This document shows positions 10,689-22,315 of a DNA stretch of 64,000 nt, one piece after another. Positions within the stretch are counted from its first letter, which is position 1, and each line of letters begins with the position of its first letter. The stretch spans positions 20,233,029 through 20,297,028 of the forward strand of contig NC_092646.1 of the NCBI RefSeq assembly GCF_039555335.1. The letters are read 5' to 3'. The position numbers and the translations under genes are program-made. The stretch comes from Amphiura filiformis. Lineage: Eukaryota > Echinodermata > Ophiuroidea > Amphilepidida > Amphiuridae. The notes under the pieces are model-generated. The model was not told where the DNA came from, did not search any database, and saw only the letters and a list, made by a program, of their open reading frames with translations.

Positions 10689-11558
10689 TTGACTTTAAAA
10701 ATTTGCTACCATTTGGATGTTTCGCGCCATTTTAATTTGTATACAACTACGTGTGACGCAGTATTTTATAGCCACTTCAATTGCCATTTACTTCAACTCC
10801 TGAGCTGTTTTGACTACCAATTTCCACCAATTCTTGCCATGGAATATAGGCCGTCGTGTTCCACCTTGACTGCTTTGTGTTTCCTTGTTTTTGCCAAGAT
10901 TGTGACATCGGAAAACCCTCCCCCAAACCACGAATGTATACAGGGATACGTGGATTGTTCATCACAATGGAGATCTCCGGTGAGTTTGTTCCATTTATCT
11001 GTGCAGTGTTCAACTTCCAATCGCCACTTCAAAAGATACTGTATTACCTCATTGAACTCGTCTACCAAGATTACCCTCCTGCTGCTCATCGCCGGTGATA
11101 TAAACCCAAATCCTGGCCCTGCTTACCAGATTAAATTTCCTTGCAAGATTTGTAAAAATGCTGCAAGATGGGGCCAAGAGTGTTTAGAGTGCGAAAATTG
11201 TAACACCTGGTTTCATGCCCAATGCCTTACAATGAGTAGTGATGTTTACCATGTTCTTGCTAAGCATTCATCCTACTCGTGGATTTGTTGTGATTGCGCA
11301 ATGCCAAATTTTGACTCTTCATTCTTTTGTGGATCCAACATCGAGTGTAGAAACAGATTTGAAATCTTGACTGATGAATCAAGTGTGTCCAATGTTAATG
11401 ATTCTTCATCACTAAACTCTGATTTAGTGCATAGCCTGCCACAGAACGTTAGTATTGGTGCTCCGAGTAGAGCCTCAAGCCCTTGTAAAGAGACTGCTTC
11501 TGAACCCAAAGACAAGAAAAACAAAATAAACCCAGAGAGCGTCCGCTTAAGATTGTGA
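10689..11558 (+). CDS. LINE ORF1: 2A-like peptide plus PHD zinc finger
   Basis: 289 residues. The N-terminal half has hydrophobic stretches (LTALCFLVFAKIV). It is followed by TLLLLIAGDINPNPGP, whose last nine residues (136-144) are a 2A-like ribosome-skipping motif with Asn in place of the usual Glu. A PHD finger of Cys4-His-Cys3 type follows (Cys152, 155, 168, 171, His176, Cys179, Cys200 or 201, Cys203, with Trp198 two before the last pair). PHD-bearing ORF1 proteins are known in CR1-type elements and are thought to act as nucleic-acid or chromatin chaperones. The last residues (RLRL) come after a frameshift, so the true C-terminus or fusion to ORF2 is lost. The start is the first Met; an internal Met at 10839 is an alternative. 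Confidence 0.8.
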   Translation: MTLKICYHLDVSRHFNLYTTTCDAVFYSHFNCHLLQLLSCFDYQFPPILAMEYRPSCSTLTALCFLVFAKIVTSENPPPNHECIQGYVDCSSQWRSPVSLFHLSVQCSTSNRHFKRYCITSLNSSTKITLLLLIAGDINPNPGPAYQIKFPCKICKNAARWGQECLECENCNTWFHAQCLTMSSDVYHVLAKHSSYSWICCDCAMPNFDSSFFCGSNIECRNRFEILTDESSVSNVNDSSSLNSDLVHSLPQNVSIGAPSRASSPCKETASEPKDKKNKINPESVRLRL

Positions 11559-11586
11559 ATATGAACTTACAAAGTGTTCGTAAAAA

Positions 11587-12912
11587 TTGCCTGCTTTTCT
11601 CTGCTTCATCAACGAAGAAGATCCTGACATTATTGTAGGGACAGAATCGTGGCTGAACCCGAATATAAATTCTGGTGAAATATTCCCTCCAAACTTCCAT
11701 ATTTTTCGCAAAGACCGCAATAGTGACTCCCATGGCGGAGTATTCATAGCTGTGAATGATAGATTTATCGCACAAGATGAATCAGATTTGGATCAAGAAA
11801 ATTGTGAAATGAAATGGTGTAGTATCCATGTAAAAGGTGTCGCTCCTGTCTTCATTGGAGCCTTTTACAGATCCCAAACAACTGATAATGACTATATGAG
11901 ACTTCTTGATGACTCACTTCAAAAAATTCCAAAAAATGCCTCAATTTGGCTGCTAGGGGACTTTAATTTGCCCGATGTCAACTGGATTACCAACAGCTTC
12001 ATCCCATGTGGTAGATATCCTGGGCCCAGTAAGCTCATGATTGATATAGCGCTGGATCATGGTCTCCACCAAATTGTTCAGAAACCAACCAGAGGAAAAA
12101 GTATTCTTGATTTGTGCTTCACAAATGATGTTTCATTTGTCAAAGATGTCCAAGTGATTGACGGTTTAAGCGACCATGACACAGTTATAGTTTCTGCATT
12201 GGTTCGTCCTAAGCTTGTGCATAAACCCAGGCGCAAAGTCTACATATACGCTAAGGGAGAGTATGATAAGATTTGTGAAGAATTAGATGCCTTCAATGCT
12301 ACCTTGACTGATGATCATGTAAATAAATCTGACATTAATGAAATCTGGTCAGATTTTACTAGAATTGTCCAAAAATCCATGGATAGCCACATTCCATCAA
12401 AAATGAGCACTTCAAAAGTCAGACTCCCGTGGATGAATGATAGGATGAGGAAAATGTGTAATAAGAAACGCAAAATTTATGACAAAGCCCGCAAAACTGG
12501 TGATTTTGCTACGTGGGACAAATACAAAGACATTAGACGCAAAAATGACAGAGAATTGAGGAAACTTCAAAGGAAATACATCCGCGATGTTTGTGATACC
12601 CTGGAAAGCAACAATACAAAACCTTTTTGGAGATATATAAAATCTCTCCGTAGGGAGGTTTTTGGTGTTGGTCCATTAGAACATCTGGGCCGCATAGCTT
12701 CCAGTGCCAAAGACAAAGCCGAGGCTTTGAATGCCCAATTTTGCTCTGTTTTCACGGATGAAAACATCCAAAACATTCCCAACTTCACTCAAAGTACTGT
12801 TCCTGATATGCCTGATATAATTATTACTACCCCAGGGATAGAAAAGCTTTTGAAAAACCTCAATGTTCAAAAAAAGCAACTGGACCTGATAACATTCCTG
12901 CCAAGATTCTGA
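11587..12912 (+). pseudogene. LINE ORF2, endonuclease part (frameshifted)
   Basis: APE/EEP-family endonuclease that would nick target DNA for target-primed reverse transcription. Visible catalytic motifs: GTESWL (metal-binding Glu), WLLGDFNLPDVNW (Asp/Asn) and GLSDHDTV (Asp-His). The expected start (KIVNMNLQSVRKN) lies in another frame at 11545-11585, so at least two indels separate it from ORF1. The 3' end drifts out of frame in an A-run near 12870; the true continuation (TGPDNIPAKILKECA) is one frame away. Confidence 0.85.
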
Positions 12913-14351
12913 AAGAATGTGCTTCTTCAATTGCTCCAATTTTGCAAAAGATATTTCAAAAATCTTTATCTTCTGGTGCATTACCACAAGACTGGCGTGA
13001 TGCAAATGTTTCACCAATTTACAAAAAGGGCAATAGATCATCACCTTCTAATTATCGCCCAGTTTCCCTCACAAGTATCGTCAGTAAACAATTGGAGCAT
13101 ATCATTGTTAGCAACATAATGGCTCATTTTGACAAGTACTCAATTATCAGTGATAAGCAACATGGTTTTAGACGAGGAAGATCGTGTGAGACTCAGTTAT
13201 CGGGTCTTGTTGATGACCTAGCTCAAGTGCTAAATGTCCGCGGCCAAATAGACCTGTGCATCATGGACTTTAGTAAGGCATTTGATGTTGTGCCCCATCG
13301 CCGTCTGCTTGCTAAACTTCACCACCTCGGGATTAGAAATAATATGCAGAATTGGATCCAAGCGTTCCTTTCCAATAGGACCCAGAGAGTCATCATTGAT
13401 AGTGAACACTCTGCTAAATCTCCTGTTGTGTCGGGAGTTCCTCAAGGCACAGTTTTGGGGCCTCTGTTATTCCTCGCTTATATAAACGATCTCCCGGACA
13501 ACGTCACATCTCAAGTTAGGATGTTTGCGGATGATTTGATCTTATACAGGCAAATTGACTCTATCAATGATTGTCACACCCTTCAAGATGACATAAATTC
13601 CCTCTGCAACTGGGAAGCCATGTGGCAGATGAAATTTAATAAAGCGAAGTGCTTTATCATGAGGATGTCTCATAAGAAAACCCCCTTGGATCATCAATAT
13701 TTTATGGGTGATTCGCTGCTTCAGGAAGTAAATCAACACCCATATCTGGGTGTTGAACTCTCAAATGATCTTGCGTGGACAAAGCACATTCACCAAACTG
13801 TCACTAAGGCAAACAAAATTCTTGGCCTCATCAAGAGAAACTTGTGGAACAGTTCATCTAAAACAAAGGAAATTGCCTATAAAACACTAGTTAGACCCAA
13901 GCTGGATTATGCTAGTCCAATTTGGGACCCCTACCATAAGACATTAAAAGACAGCCTTGAAAAAGTACAAAGGCGTGCTGCGAGATTTGTAAAAAGTGAT
14001 TACGGGCGCACAAGCAGTGTAACAAACATGCTTCAAGAACTTGGGTGGGACACCCTGGAAACTCGTAGAACTCATGCTAAACTCATCACCATCTTCAAGG
14101 AAACTCATGGACTCATCCCAAGCAATATCAGCCATCTCCAGGTCGGCAATTTCCCTACCAGTACTATATGTACCCGTTCATCACATAATTTGAATTACAA
14201 TATCCCCCAATCCAACAAAGACTGTTACAGAAAATCTCTTTATCCTTGCACCATCCCTCAATGGAACTCTCTCCCTCCTGAGACAAAAACAGCAGCTTCA
14301 GTTCAGTGCTTCAAGACTATGCTGCAGGACGCCACCAGTAACACCAAGTAA
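12876..14351 (+). pseudogene. LINE ORF2, reverse transcriptase part
   Basis: Continues the endonuclease part after the frameshift near 12870. RT motifs in order: DWRDANVSPIYKKGN, NYRPVSLTSIVSKQLEHII, KQHGFRRGRSCETQL, LCIMDFSKAFDVVPH, SGVPQGTVLGPLLF and the catalytic MFADDLILYR. A thumb/C-terminal region ends in FKTMLQD. All catalytic aspartates are intact; the element is dead because of the upstream frameshifts. Confidence 0.9.
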
Positions 14352-14428
14352 TGCATGATGCGGAACTGCACGTCAACAGCCACTACTGGGGCGATTTGTG
14401 CAGCTACCACATCAAGATCAAGATCAAG

Positions 14429-15290
14429 AATGTTCTGCCAAAAATTACCCCCTTCCGATGTGCCCGAAAATAGCCTCCCCAAGAAAGACCAGCAATTTCA
14501 ATTTCAGGGAGGAAAAAGGGGGACAGGGCCAACAACTTCATTTTTGACAGGTCAGTGCGGAAAGAGATTTTTTGGCAAGAGAAAAGGGGGAGTCGTGGGC
14601 CCGGCACACAATTATAGGGCACCTTTTAACGCTCTAAGGCTTGAAAATGTACCGTCTCAAAAATAAGCTTCCGGACCAGGCCACTTGGCGGTGCCAGGTT
14701 TTTTTTTTTAGGGGGACGTGGAGTATGGGAGGTGAATTTTAGGGGAAATCAACCAATTTTACACAAATTGCAGCAAAAAGTGCAACTTGGGTTCTTACTT
14801 GAGGGGGAACAGTGGCAGCAATCGGGGGGGGGGGTCATGGGAGAAAAGTGAATTTCAGCGGGGGAATCAACCAATTTTGCACAAAATTGCTGCAAAAACT
14901 TGAAATTTGTGTGATTTGGGGGAAAACTGGAGTGGCAAGAAAATAATTGGGGGGGCAGGGATATACTGTAAGTTTTCAGGCTTTCAGGCTTTTTTGTGTT
15001 TGCACGATTTATTTTCAGGCCGTTTTAGGGCTTAGTAGGCCTATATAGGCCCTATATAAAAAAAACTTTAGTCAGGATGTCAAAAATTCCAAAAGAAACT
15101 GATGGAAAGCCTTATATGGCCTATGGGTAGGGGTGGGCCTTTAATTGCTAATTTTTTTTGCTATGTACCACATAGCAAAGGCCCACCCTCTCCCGCTCCC
15201 CTCCAGAATATGACATAGGCCTATTTTGGAGAACCTTATTTTCAAAACTTAATAATGATGTATAAATTATGAGCTCATTCATGATGCGAG
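14429..15290. other. No gene; G-rich repeat-like DNA
   Basis: Several G-runs (for example 14824-14836) alternate with two related copies of a segment containing AATCAACCAATTTT(A/G)CACA (about 14750 and 14865). No exon or RNA recognised. Confidence 0.5.
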
Positions 15291-15888
15291 CATTCCAGAA
15301 AAATACAGCACCACCGGTAATTTTTTTGGATTCAAAAATATTATCCTGTTTTGCAAATGAAACATAGCTAAATCCTAATTCTAAAAGTTAAATTTTAATA
15401 TCATTTGCAATTTGAGGGAAAATGATCCAAAAACATGCAATTTTGCTGTTTTCTTACAATTGTAGTCACAAAATGTAAGACTTGGCACAAATTTAATCAT
15501 GCAAAATCTTGGGTAGTATAGGGTAAGAGTTAGCTCAAAATTTTCATGTTATAAGGGCCTATATGTTATATTTGCTAATTGGAATTGGTCATGAAAAAGA
15601 TGGGAAAATGTGTTTCCAAGTTAGAATGCATATCTTCAAATTAGTTTTTGTTCAAATCTTTGGGATGCAGGGCTTGATTGTCACAGAATATGAACTTAAA
15701 AGGTCGAAAAACTTTTAAAATGCGTGTTTTGGCCCTTATTTCCAAAAAATGACCAAATATTTAAATTTTACTTTCATTGCCAGTTAGGACTAATTAAGGA
15801 ATTTAGCTATGTTTCATTTAGCAAAACAGGGTAGTATTTTTAATCCAAAAAAATATTAGTGCTGCTGTGCTGTATTTTTCTGCAATGG
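15290..15888. mobile_element. Foldback repeat with GAAAAATACAGCAC arms
   Basis: Left arm about 15292-15420 and right arm about 15770-15888 are diverged reverse complements, sharing CAGAAAAATACAGCAC, TTTTTTTGGATT and GAAACATAGCTAAAT. Non-coding; probably an old MITE. Confidence 0.6.
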
Positions 15889-15921
15889 GGACTAGACCCA
15901 TGATCCATTTTGTCCCTCAAT

Positions 15922-17541
15922 CAGAGGCGGATTTAAGGAAAAGGGCCCTGTCAGCAAAATATCCCGGGGGCCCTAAAAGAGTTGAAATTTTTGTCGGGAG
16001 GAGGAGGGTAAGAAAACAATTTGGCCAGTGAGCATTAGTTCGGCCTAATGTTATTAAAGAGATATGTGCGCGTAGTGCGCGAATATTCATTCCATTTCAT
16101 ACTATACCGTATTTGAAGTAAAAGTTGATGTATATTTGGTAAATTTCGCGCGAAGCGCGCGATAATTTGCAATTTTCACACTATTCTATATCCAAATCGA
16201 GGGTTTATCAGATTTGTGAGTGTTTAAAAGGTACGGTAGGTACTAAAGAACAAGGAATATTTCCTTTTATGTTTTTGCTTGATGGTCAAGAAGCAAACAA
16301 AATCCCAGATTAAGGTCCAGAATCAGTTTAAATATCATAATCTGACCTCAAGGAATAGGAAGCCAATACGTTAGTAGGCCTACGCGTGAATTTTGACATT
16401 ATGGGGGTGGAATTTTTTTTAAATCCAGGACCTTTTGGCAACAAAACAAATTTATGGTAAAAATGCGCGAAAAATTTTGCCATTTTGAAACTAAACTTTT
16501 AAAACATGGTGCAAAATGGGGATTTATCCCCCATTCCCATTATACTCCACCGGATCTATATACGCCTATGTAGCTTAGGGCCCTGTCAGGGCTGGATTTG
16601 CCTTTTGGGGGCCCTGGCCAAAATTTGAGGGCCCCAGACTCACTGTGAGGAAGGCATAGGCCTATACACTCAAGTGGCTTAGTTTAATTTGACTTACGTA
16701 TAAGATATTGTGGCGGAAGCATAACAATTTAGAGGGAGCCGAACATTATTTTGTTTTCCATTTTACTATGACATTTGCGGGTGAAGCACGGAAAAAAATT
16801 CAGGTCTATTTTAGCCCAAAATGAAGGTGAATTTTGCTATATACAGGGCCAGAGCGCGCTTCGCGAGGGCAAAATTTTACCATATTTTGGCCCAAAACAT
16901 GGTGTTTAGGTCTAAAAAGGAAGACGCACAAGGCCATTTTGGGGGCCCCACATTTTGGGGGCCTATAATATTTGACCTTTGGAGCTCATGTACCCATGAA
17001 TAGTTATTGAGAAACGAATGGCCCTTTGTATTGATATTTGGGCCCCCGGGAACTCATGAGCTTGGATATCTGGGCCAATATTGGCAAAATTCATATCTAA
17101 GGGGAAAGACCTTTAGGCCCAAGTGTATCACGGTCCACATACGGGGTCCTTTGTAGTTTTAGAGCCAGCTTTGATGATACCCTTATATCTAACATCTATC
17201 ATACTATAGATTACCTATACTTGTATTTTGAGAATGTATAATGCTCTAGTACCAATTCGTAGTCCTGATTCTATAAAAATTGTATTCCCAAATATTAAAT
17301 TTGGGCCCCTGGGGCCCTTGACCTTTGACCTCTTGCTGGGGCCAAAACGGGCAAAATGAAACTTTTCAAAACTCATAATGCTGGCATAAATAGAATAAAT
17401 AGAATATAACCTTTTCAGTACTATTTTCCCCACCGCACCTTTGAACCTTGCAGAAAACAATTACAGCAAAAAAAAAAAAAAAAAGCAGGGGGGCCCTTTG
17501 GCAAAAATAACAGGGGGCCTGACAGCTTAAATCCGCCACTG
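15922..17541 (+). mobile_element. Non-autonomous hAT-like element A (CAGWGGCGGATTTAAG ends)
   Basis: Left terminus CAGAGGCGGATTTAAG, right terminus (reversed) CAGTGGCGGATTTAAG. The interior has CAGGGGGCC-type subterminal motifs and several copies of GCGCGAAGCGCGC-like palindromes. No transposase ORF. It has no target duplication of its own across the element. Confidence 0.8.
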
Positions 17542-17547
17542 TCATCA

Positions 17548-19080
17548 TCTATACAACGTGTGTTAGGCAATGTCGTTTTTGGAACATTATTATATTTTAT
17601 GTTTTTTGCTTGTTATCTTCTTAAAACAGCTTTTAGGGCCTATACAAAGAAATAATTAATACCTCCAGGGGAATCTGTTAAAAGCATCTTTTCATATAAA
17701 TATTTTTCTTTCTTTATGTTTAATGTTTTTGTAATGATTATTATTTTGACTATCTACTGGAGATAGCAATTACGGCGGGTTTATGATTTCTTGCGCACTG
17801 AATCATTATTATTTTTTGTTTTGTTTTTTTGTTTTAGTTCTTATTTTTTCCCTTCGTGTTCCTGATAATCTCTGCTATACAAGTGTTGTTTTACATTTTG
17901 GTCAGCTTCGGCATTCTATTTTGTTTTAAATTTGTGCAGCAGCCGGGCGCCGGGCGCGTTTTAGGATTTTTTCGCGATATCTACTGAATATAGCATTTAG
18001 AATCTCATCCCGATTCATTACATCTTTCTACTCTAGAAGTAATGTTTTATATTCTTTTCTCTACATTTTCACTACATCATGTAGCGGCGAATGTTTTTCT
18101 TTTTAATACATCAGTCCCCATCAGAAAGTTTAAAGCGATATTACAGACTCATCACTTTCCGCATCTGTGTGTTTCTCTGTTTTTACCTCTTTTTTGTCCC
18201 TTTTACGGCGGGTTTATTATTAATTTCTTGCGCACTGAATCACTATTTTTGGGGTTTCTTTTCTTTTCTTTTTTTGTTTTTTGTTTTTGTTTTGTTTCTT
18301 ATTTTTTTCCTCCATGTTCCTGATAATCTCTGCTATATAAGTGCCGTTTTAAATTTTGGTCAGCTTCGTGATTCTAACATTTCTTTATAGCTTTGCATTC
18401 CGCCAATGCCGATTTTTTTTTCAAAGCGTAATGCAGTTTTGCGTTTCGCGCCGTACTGAATCATCGTCTGCAACGTGTGTTAGGCCTAGGCAATGTTTTT
18501 TTGGAACATTATTAATATTATATTTTATGTTTTTTGCTTGCTATCTTCTGAAAACAGCATTTAGGGCCTACGAAGAAATAATTAATACTTCCAGGGGAAT
18601 CTGTTAAAAACATCTTTTCATATAAATTTTTATCTTTCTTTATTTTTAATGTTTTTTAATGATTATTATTATTTTGACTATCTACTGGAGATAGCAATTA
18701 CGGCGGGTTTATGATTTTTTGCGCACTGAATCATTATTATTTTTTGTTTTGTTTTTGTTTTGTTTTTTGTTTTAGTTCACATTTTTTCTTCGTGTTCCTG
18801 ATAATCTCTGCTATACAAGTGTTGTTTTAAATTTTGGTCAGCTTCGGCATTCTATTTGTTTAAATTTGTGCATCGCAGCCGGGCGCGTTTTAGGATTTGT
18901 TCGTGATATCTACTGAAGATAGCATTTAGAATCTCATCCCGATTCATTGCATCTTTCTACTCTAGAAGTAATGTTTTACATTATTTTCTCTACATTTTCA
19001 CTTCATCATGTAGCGGCGAATTTTTTCATTCTAATACATCAGTCCCTATCAGAAAGTTTAAAGCGATATTACAGACTCAG
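17548..19080 (+). repeat. Large tandem repeat, about 0.9-kb unit, with an internal partial copy
   Basis: Segments 17550-18150 and 18466-19080 are near-identical (offset about 917). A partial copy at about 18200-18400 repeats the part starting TTACGGCGGGTTTAT. Units share AACGTGTGTTAGGC, CTATCTACTGGAGATAGC, CCTGATAATCTCTGCTATA and TCATGTAGCGGCGAAT. Small ORFs inside are rich in Phe and Leu from T-runs and look spurious. Confidence 0.75.
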
Positions 19081-19855
19081 TCTTGGAGGATGAGGTCTTG
19101 TACCCAAGACATGGAAGGTCATTATATGAATGTAGAAATATTGGGGTTAAGGAATTGTGCCCTGTCAGATGGGGATGTTTAAGATGCTAACGATTAGGTC
19201 TCATTATATTGGATTTACTGAACCTTTTCATAAGGTGCTATAAACTGAAAAACGATTTTTCAGGGATGATCGGAGATTAAAATGTTTTGAAGCCGACACG
19301 TACTCCGCACTGTTATCACTAATATGCCATCATACACATTGGCTTTGGAAGATTTTCAACATGGGGGGGTATGTATGTGCGGAGTCAGAAAATTTTGCAA
19401 AATATAGGTCACAAACACCCATTTTTCCTCTATTTATCACAACTTTTTAACTTCACCTATAGGATTATTGGGGAGGGGCCTGAAAGGTATTCCAGCCCCG
19501 CAACAAAAATTATTGAGGGGCTGAGCCCCCAAGCCCCCCGGTTCATAAGCCTTTGCTAAAAGTCAGACAATTTGTGTTTTCATCACTAACAGGGTGAAGG
19601 TACATGGAGGCAAAACAATTGTTTCCAGGGTTGGAGGGAAATGAAACCTGGATTTTTCTCTTTTTCTTTTTCCTTTTTTTGGCCCCAGTTTCAGAACAAA
19701 AATCACTGAAAATTTCTAAAATTAGTCAATACATTTTCGGTTGTTTCCCTTATTCTACCTCCCTCTCACTTTCTAGGATCAGTTCATTTTTTCCTTCAAT
19801 TTTCATATTAAATTTGATCGCAACATCCTATAAAGAACTCTATAAAAATAATGAT
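19080..19855. other. No gene seen
   Basis: AT-rich sequence with no supported exon, RNA or clear inverted repeat. Confidence 0.4.
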
Positions 19856-19952
19856 CAATGCAATTTTGCCAAAGCTCACTACCACTCCACTACCATTCGC
19901 AAAATTCTACGAATGACCAAATCGCAACAGAATAAATAGTTACTAACCTTAA
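19855..19952 (-). mobile_element. Fragment of a TTAA-target MITE (CCTTAAGGTTAGTAACT family)
   Basis: Matches the ends of the copies at 42851-43215 and 46376-46750, including CAATTTTGCCAAAGCTCACT and AAATCGCAACA. Its terminal TTAA is the same TTAA that starts the next element. Confidence 0.6.
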
Positions 19953-20621
19953 GGGATCTAAAATGAGCGTTTATTGCGTTTCGACAGTATTTTTTGTGGG
20001 ACATGAGAGCACCTCAGACCTATCGAATTGCATTCTGAATACGAAGCATGTCTTTCTGATATCAAATAATTTTCATTTTTGAAAATCACAATATAATACA
20101 AATTTTATGACAAATTATAAAATTTGATATTTTTCACATTTTTGATATATAACAGTCCTCGAAGTAAATTATATAAATCTAATGACATATTCTTAAAGTG
20201 TATGTAGCAGGGAGGAAAAGCCGACGGTCAATTGAAAATTTTGACCTGTCATATTGAAGATATGGATTTTTTTCCCAAAAAGACCTATTTTTTTTTGTGT
20301 TTTGGGAAAAAAAATCCATATCTTCAAGACGAAAGGTCAAAATTTTCAATTGATCGTCGGCTTTTCATCCCACCTACATAGGCCTACACTTTAAGTATAA
20401 ATCATCAGATTTATAAAGTTTACTTCAAGTACTGTTAAATATCAAAAATATCAATTTTTAATGATTTGCCATAAAATGTGTATTAAATTGCGAATTTCAA
20501 AAATCAAAATTATTTGATATCAGAATGACATTCTTCGTATTCAGAATGTAATTCGATATGTCTGATGTGCTCTAATGTCCCACAATAAATACTGTCCAAA
20601 CGTTCATACCCCAGCCCTTAA
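19949..20621. mobile_element. Foldback MITE, TTAAGGGATC family, copy 1
   Basis: TTAA at both ends (19949-19952, 20618-20621). The two halves are long inverted repeats meeting at an AT-rich centre near 20290. Conserved blocks include GACAGTATTTTTTGTGGGAC, TATCGAATTGCATTCTGAAT and GCCGACG(G/A)TCAATTGAAAA. Non-autonomous. Confidence 0.8.
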
Positions 20622-21184
20622 GTTGTTTTACTTTAGTAGAATGTTAATGCTGAATGTTAATCACTTTCAAGTGTGGTATTAAGTTCGTTATCAAATTGGG
20701 CATTCACGAAATGCCATTAGTTCAAATCTGCCTCCAGAAAGCATGATGCGTGAATAAAGCACAAAAAGAAATCCCCAGTTGAAGTGATATTGATTGACTC
20801 ATTTACTATTCCAACTTCATGCATACTGTCCTTATGCTCCTGTACCATATGATGCAGGACCATGGTGCTCCCCATATGGTCCTGGACCATATTATCGGGC
20901 CAAAATGGCACAAAAGCGCGCTGTACTGGTCCACTTCAGATACAAGTAGGCCCCTACCACGGCCACTACATAATAGAATCTATATAGGCGTAACATGCTT
21001 TCATATATAGGCCTACATTCGATGAATAATCGATGTAGCGACAATCTCAGTTAATACATGTAGAGCCACAAACAAGGCATTCCAGTATTTCAAACATAAT
21101 TTTTTTTTTATCAAAAAAGAAAGTTTTCATTTGGAAATATTCTTTTGAACAGTGTAATTGAGAGGTCATTTTGGGTAGAGTCAA

Positions 21185-21490
21185 CTTAAGGGCTCCTCGC
21201 AGTAAACTTTATAAATCTAATGATATGTAATTAAAGTGTATGTAGCTGGGATGAAAAGCCGACGATCAATTTAAAATTTTGACCTTTCATCCCAGCTACA
21301 TACACTTTAAGTACATATCTGTAGATTCAAGTTTACTTCGGGGACATGTTAAATATTAAAAAGTTTAAAAATATCAAATTTTAATAATTTGTCATAGAAT
21401 TTGTATTATATCACCAATTTAAAAAAAATCAAAAATTATTTTATATCAGATGGACATTCCTCATATTCAGAATGTATTTCGATACTCTCC
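21185..21490. mobile_element. Internally deleted copy of the TTAAGGGATC foldback family
   Basis: Contains the paired GTATGTAGCTGGGATGAAAA / TTTCATCCCAGCTACATAC core and one outer arm to TCAGAATGTATTTCGATA. Confidence 0.65.
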
Positions 21491-21953
21491 GCTCCCACAG
21501 AGTTCTCGAGAAAAAGAGGCGTGGTCCCATGCTGGTTCTGTCTATTATCTTAGATTGGGGCCTACATTTAAAACAATGTATTTTCAAATTTTTAGTTATA
21601 ATGTTGCTCCAGCGGTTTTGATATGACATGTATGAGAAGCAAAAACGTGTATCGTTTAAATCGTTATGTTTTAGTAAAAACGGTTACTATGGCCAAAGTT
21701 CTAGGGCTAGTGCCCACTAAACAAAAAAAAAAAAAATATATCGGGTAATGCGTAAAATGCGAGATTTCTGATACCAAAATGGTCGCGTACTCCTACCGCC
21801 AGTTAAAACTCTTTTTGGAGTATTTATCATGTTTATGAGGAGAACCAAGCAAATACCAAGTACTTTAATTTCTCGATCAATCGAAATTCCAAGTTTGGCA
21901 TACCGCGGCGAACTAAATGATCCACACTGTCATATCAGTTGTATTGCTTTCAA

Positions 21954-22315
21954 TTAAGGGTACTACACCTGTGGTAAATTTCAGACTATTTTTGCATTTT
22001 CTCAAAAATAATAACACACTGGTAACAAAAGTTATGTATATTATTGGGGCAAGGAATCCAATTACTACACTGATATTTCAGTGATTCAAGACAAGCGGTT
22101 CGTTATTTATGATAAGAAATGAGGTACATCCTCATTGTACCTTATTTCTTATCATAAATAACGAACCGCTTGTCTTGGGTCAATGAAATTCCAGTGTAGT
22201 AATTGGATTCTTTGCCCCTATAATATACATAACTTTTGTTACCACTGTGTTATTAGTTTTTGAGAAATATGCAAAAATAGACACAAATTTATCGAGGGGT
22301 GTAGTACCCCCTTAA
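21954..22315. mobile_element. Foldback MITE with TTAA target site (GGGGGTACTACACCCC family), copy 2
   Basis: TTAA at 21954 and 22312; arms pair over about 170 bp with a perfect centre (GATAAGAAATGAGGTAC region). Same family as 8410-8776. Confidence 0.75.

Larger units (their letters stand above)
10540..14428 (+). mobile_element. CR1-like non-LTR retrotransposon (LINE), nearly full length, inactivated
   Basis: Order: 5' UTR, ORF1 with hydrophobic leader, 2A-like peptide and PHD finger, then an ORF2 with apurinic-type endonuclease and reverse transcriptase. The 3' end is a short hexamer tail of ATCAAG repeated three times (14411-14428), as expected for the CR1/L2 group, which end in microsatellites instead of poly(A). 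Frameshifts at about 11550-11600 and about 12870 break ORF2. The 5' boundary is uncertain. Confidence 0.85.

Noticed and set aside
10814-13739. Several minus-strand ORFs across the LINE
   Set aside because: Shadows of ORF1/ORF2 with no motifs; the plus strand carries all endonuclease and RT signatures.
18042-18607. Phe/Leu-rich ORFs resembling membrane proteins
   Set aside because: They arise from T-rich parts of a tandem repeat tract and change frame between units.
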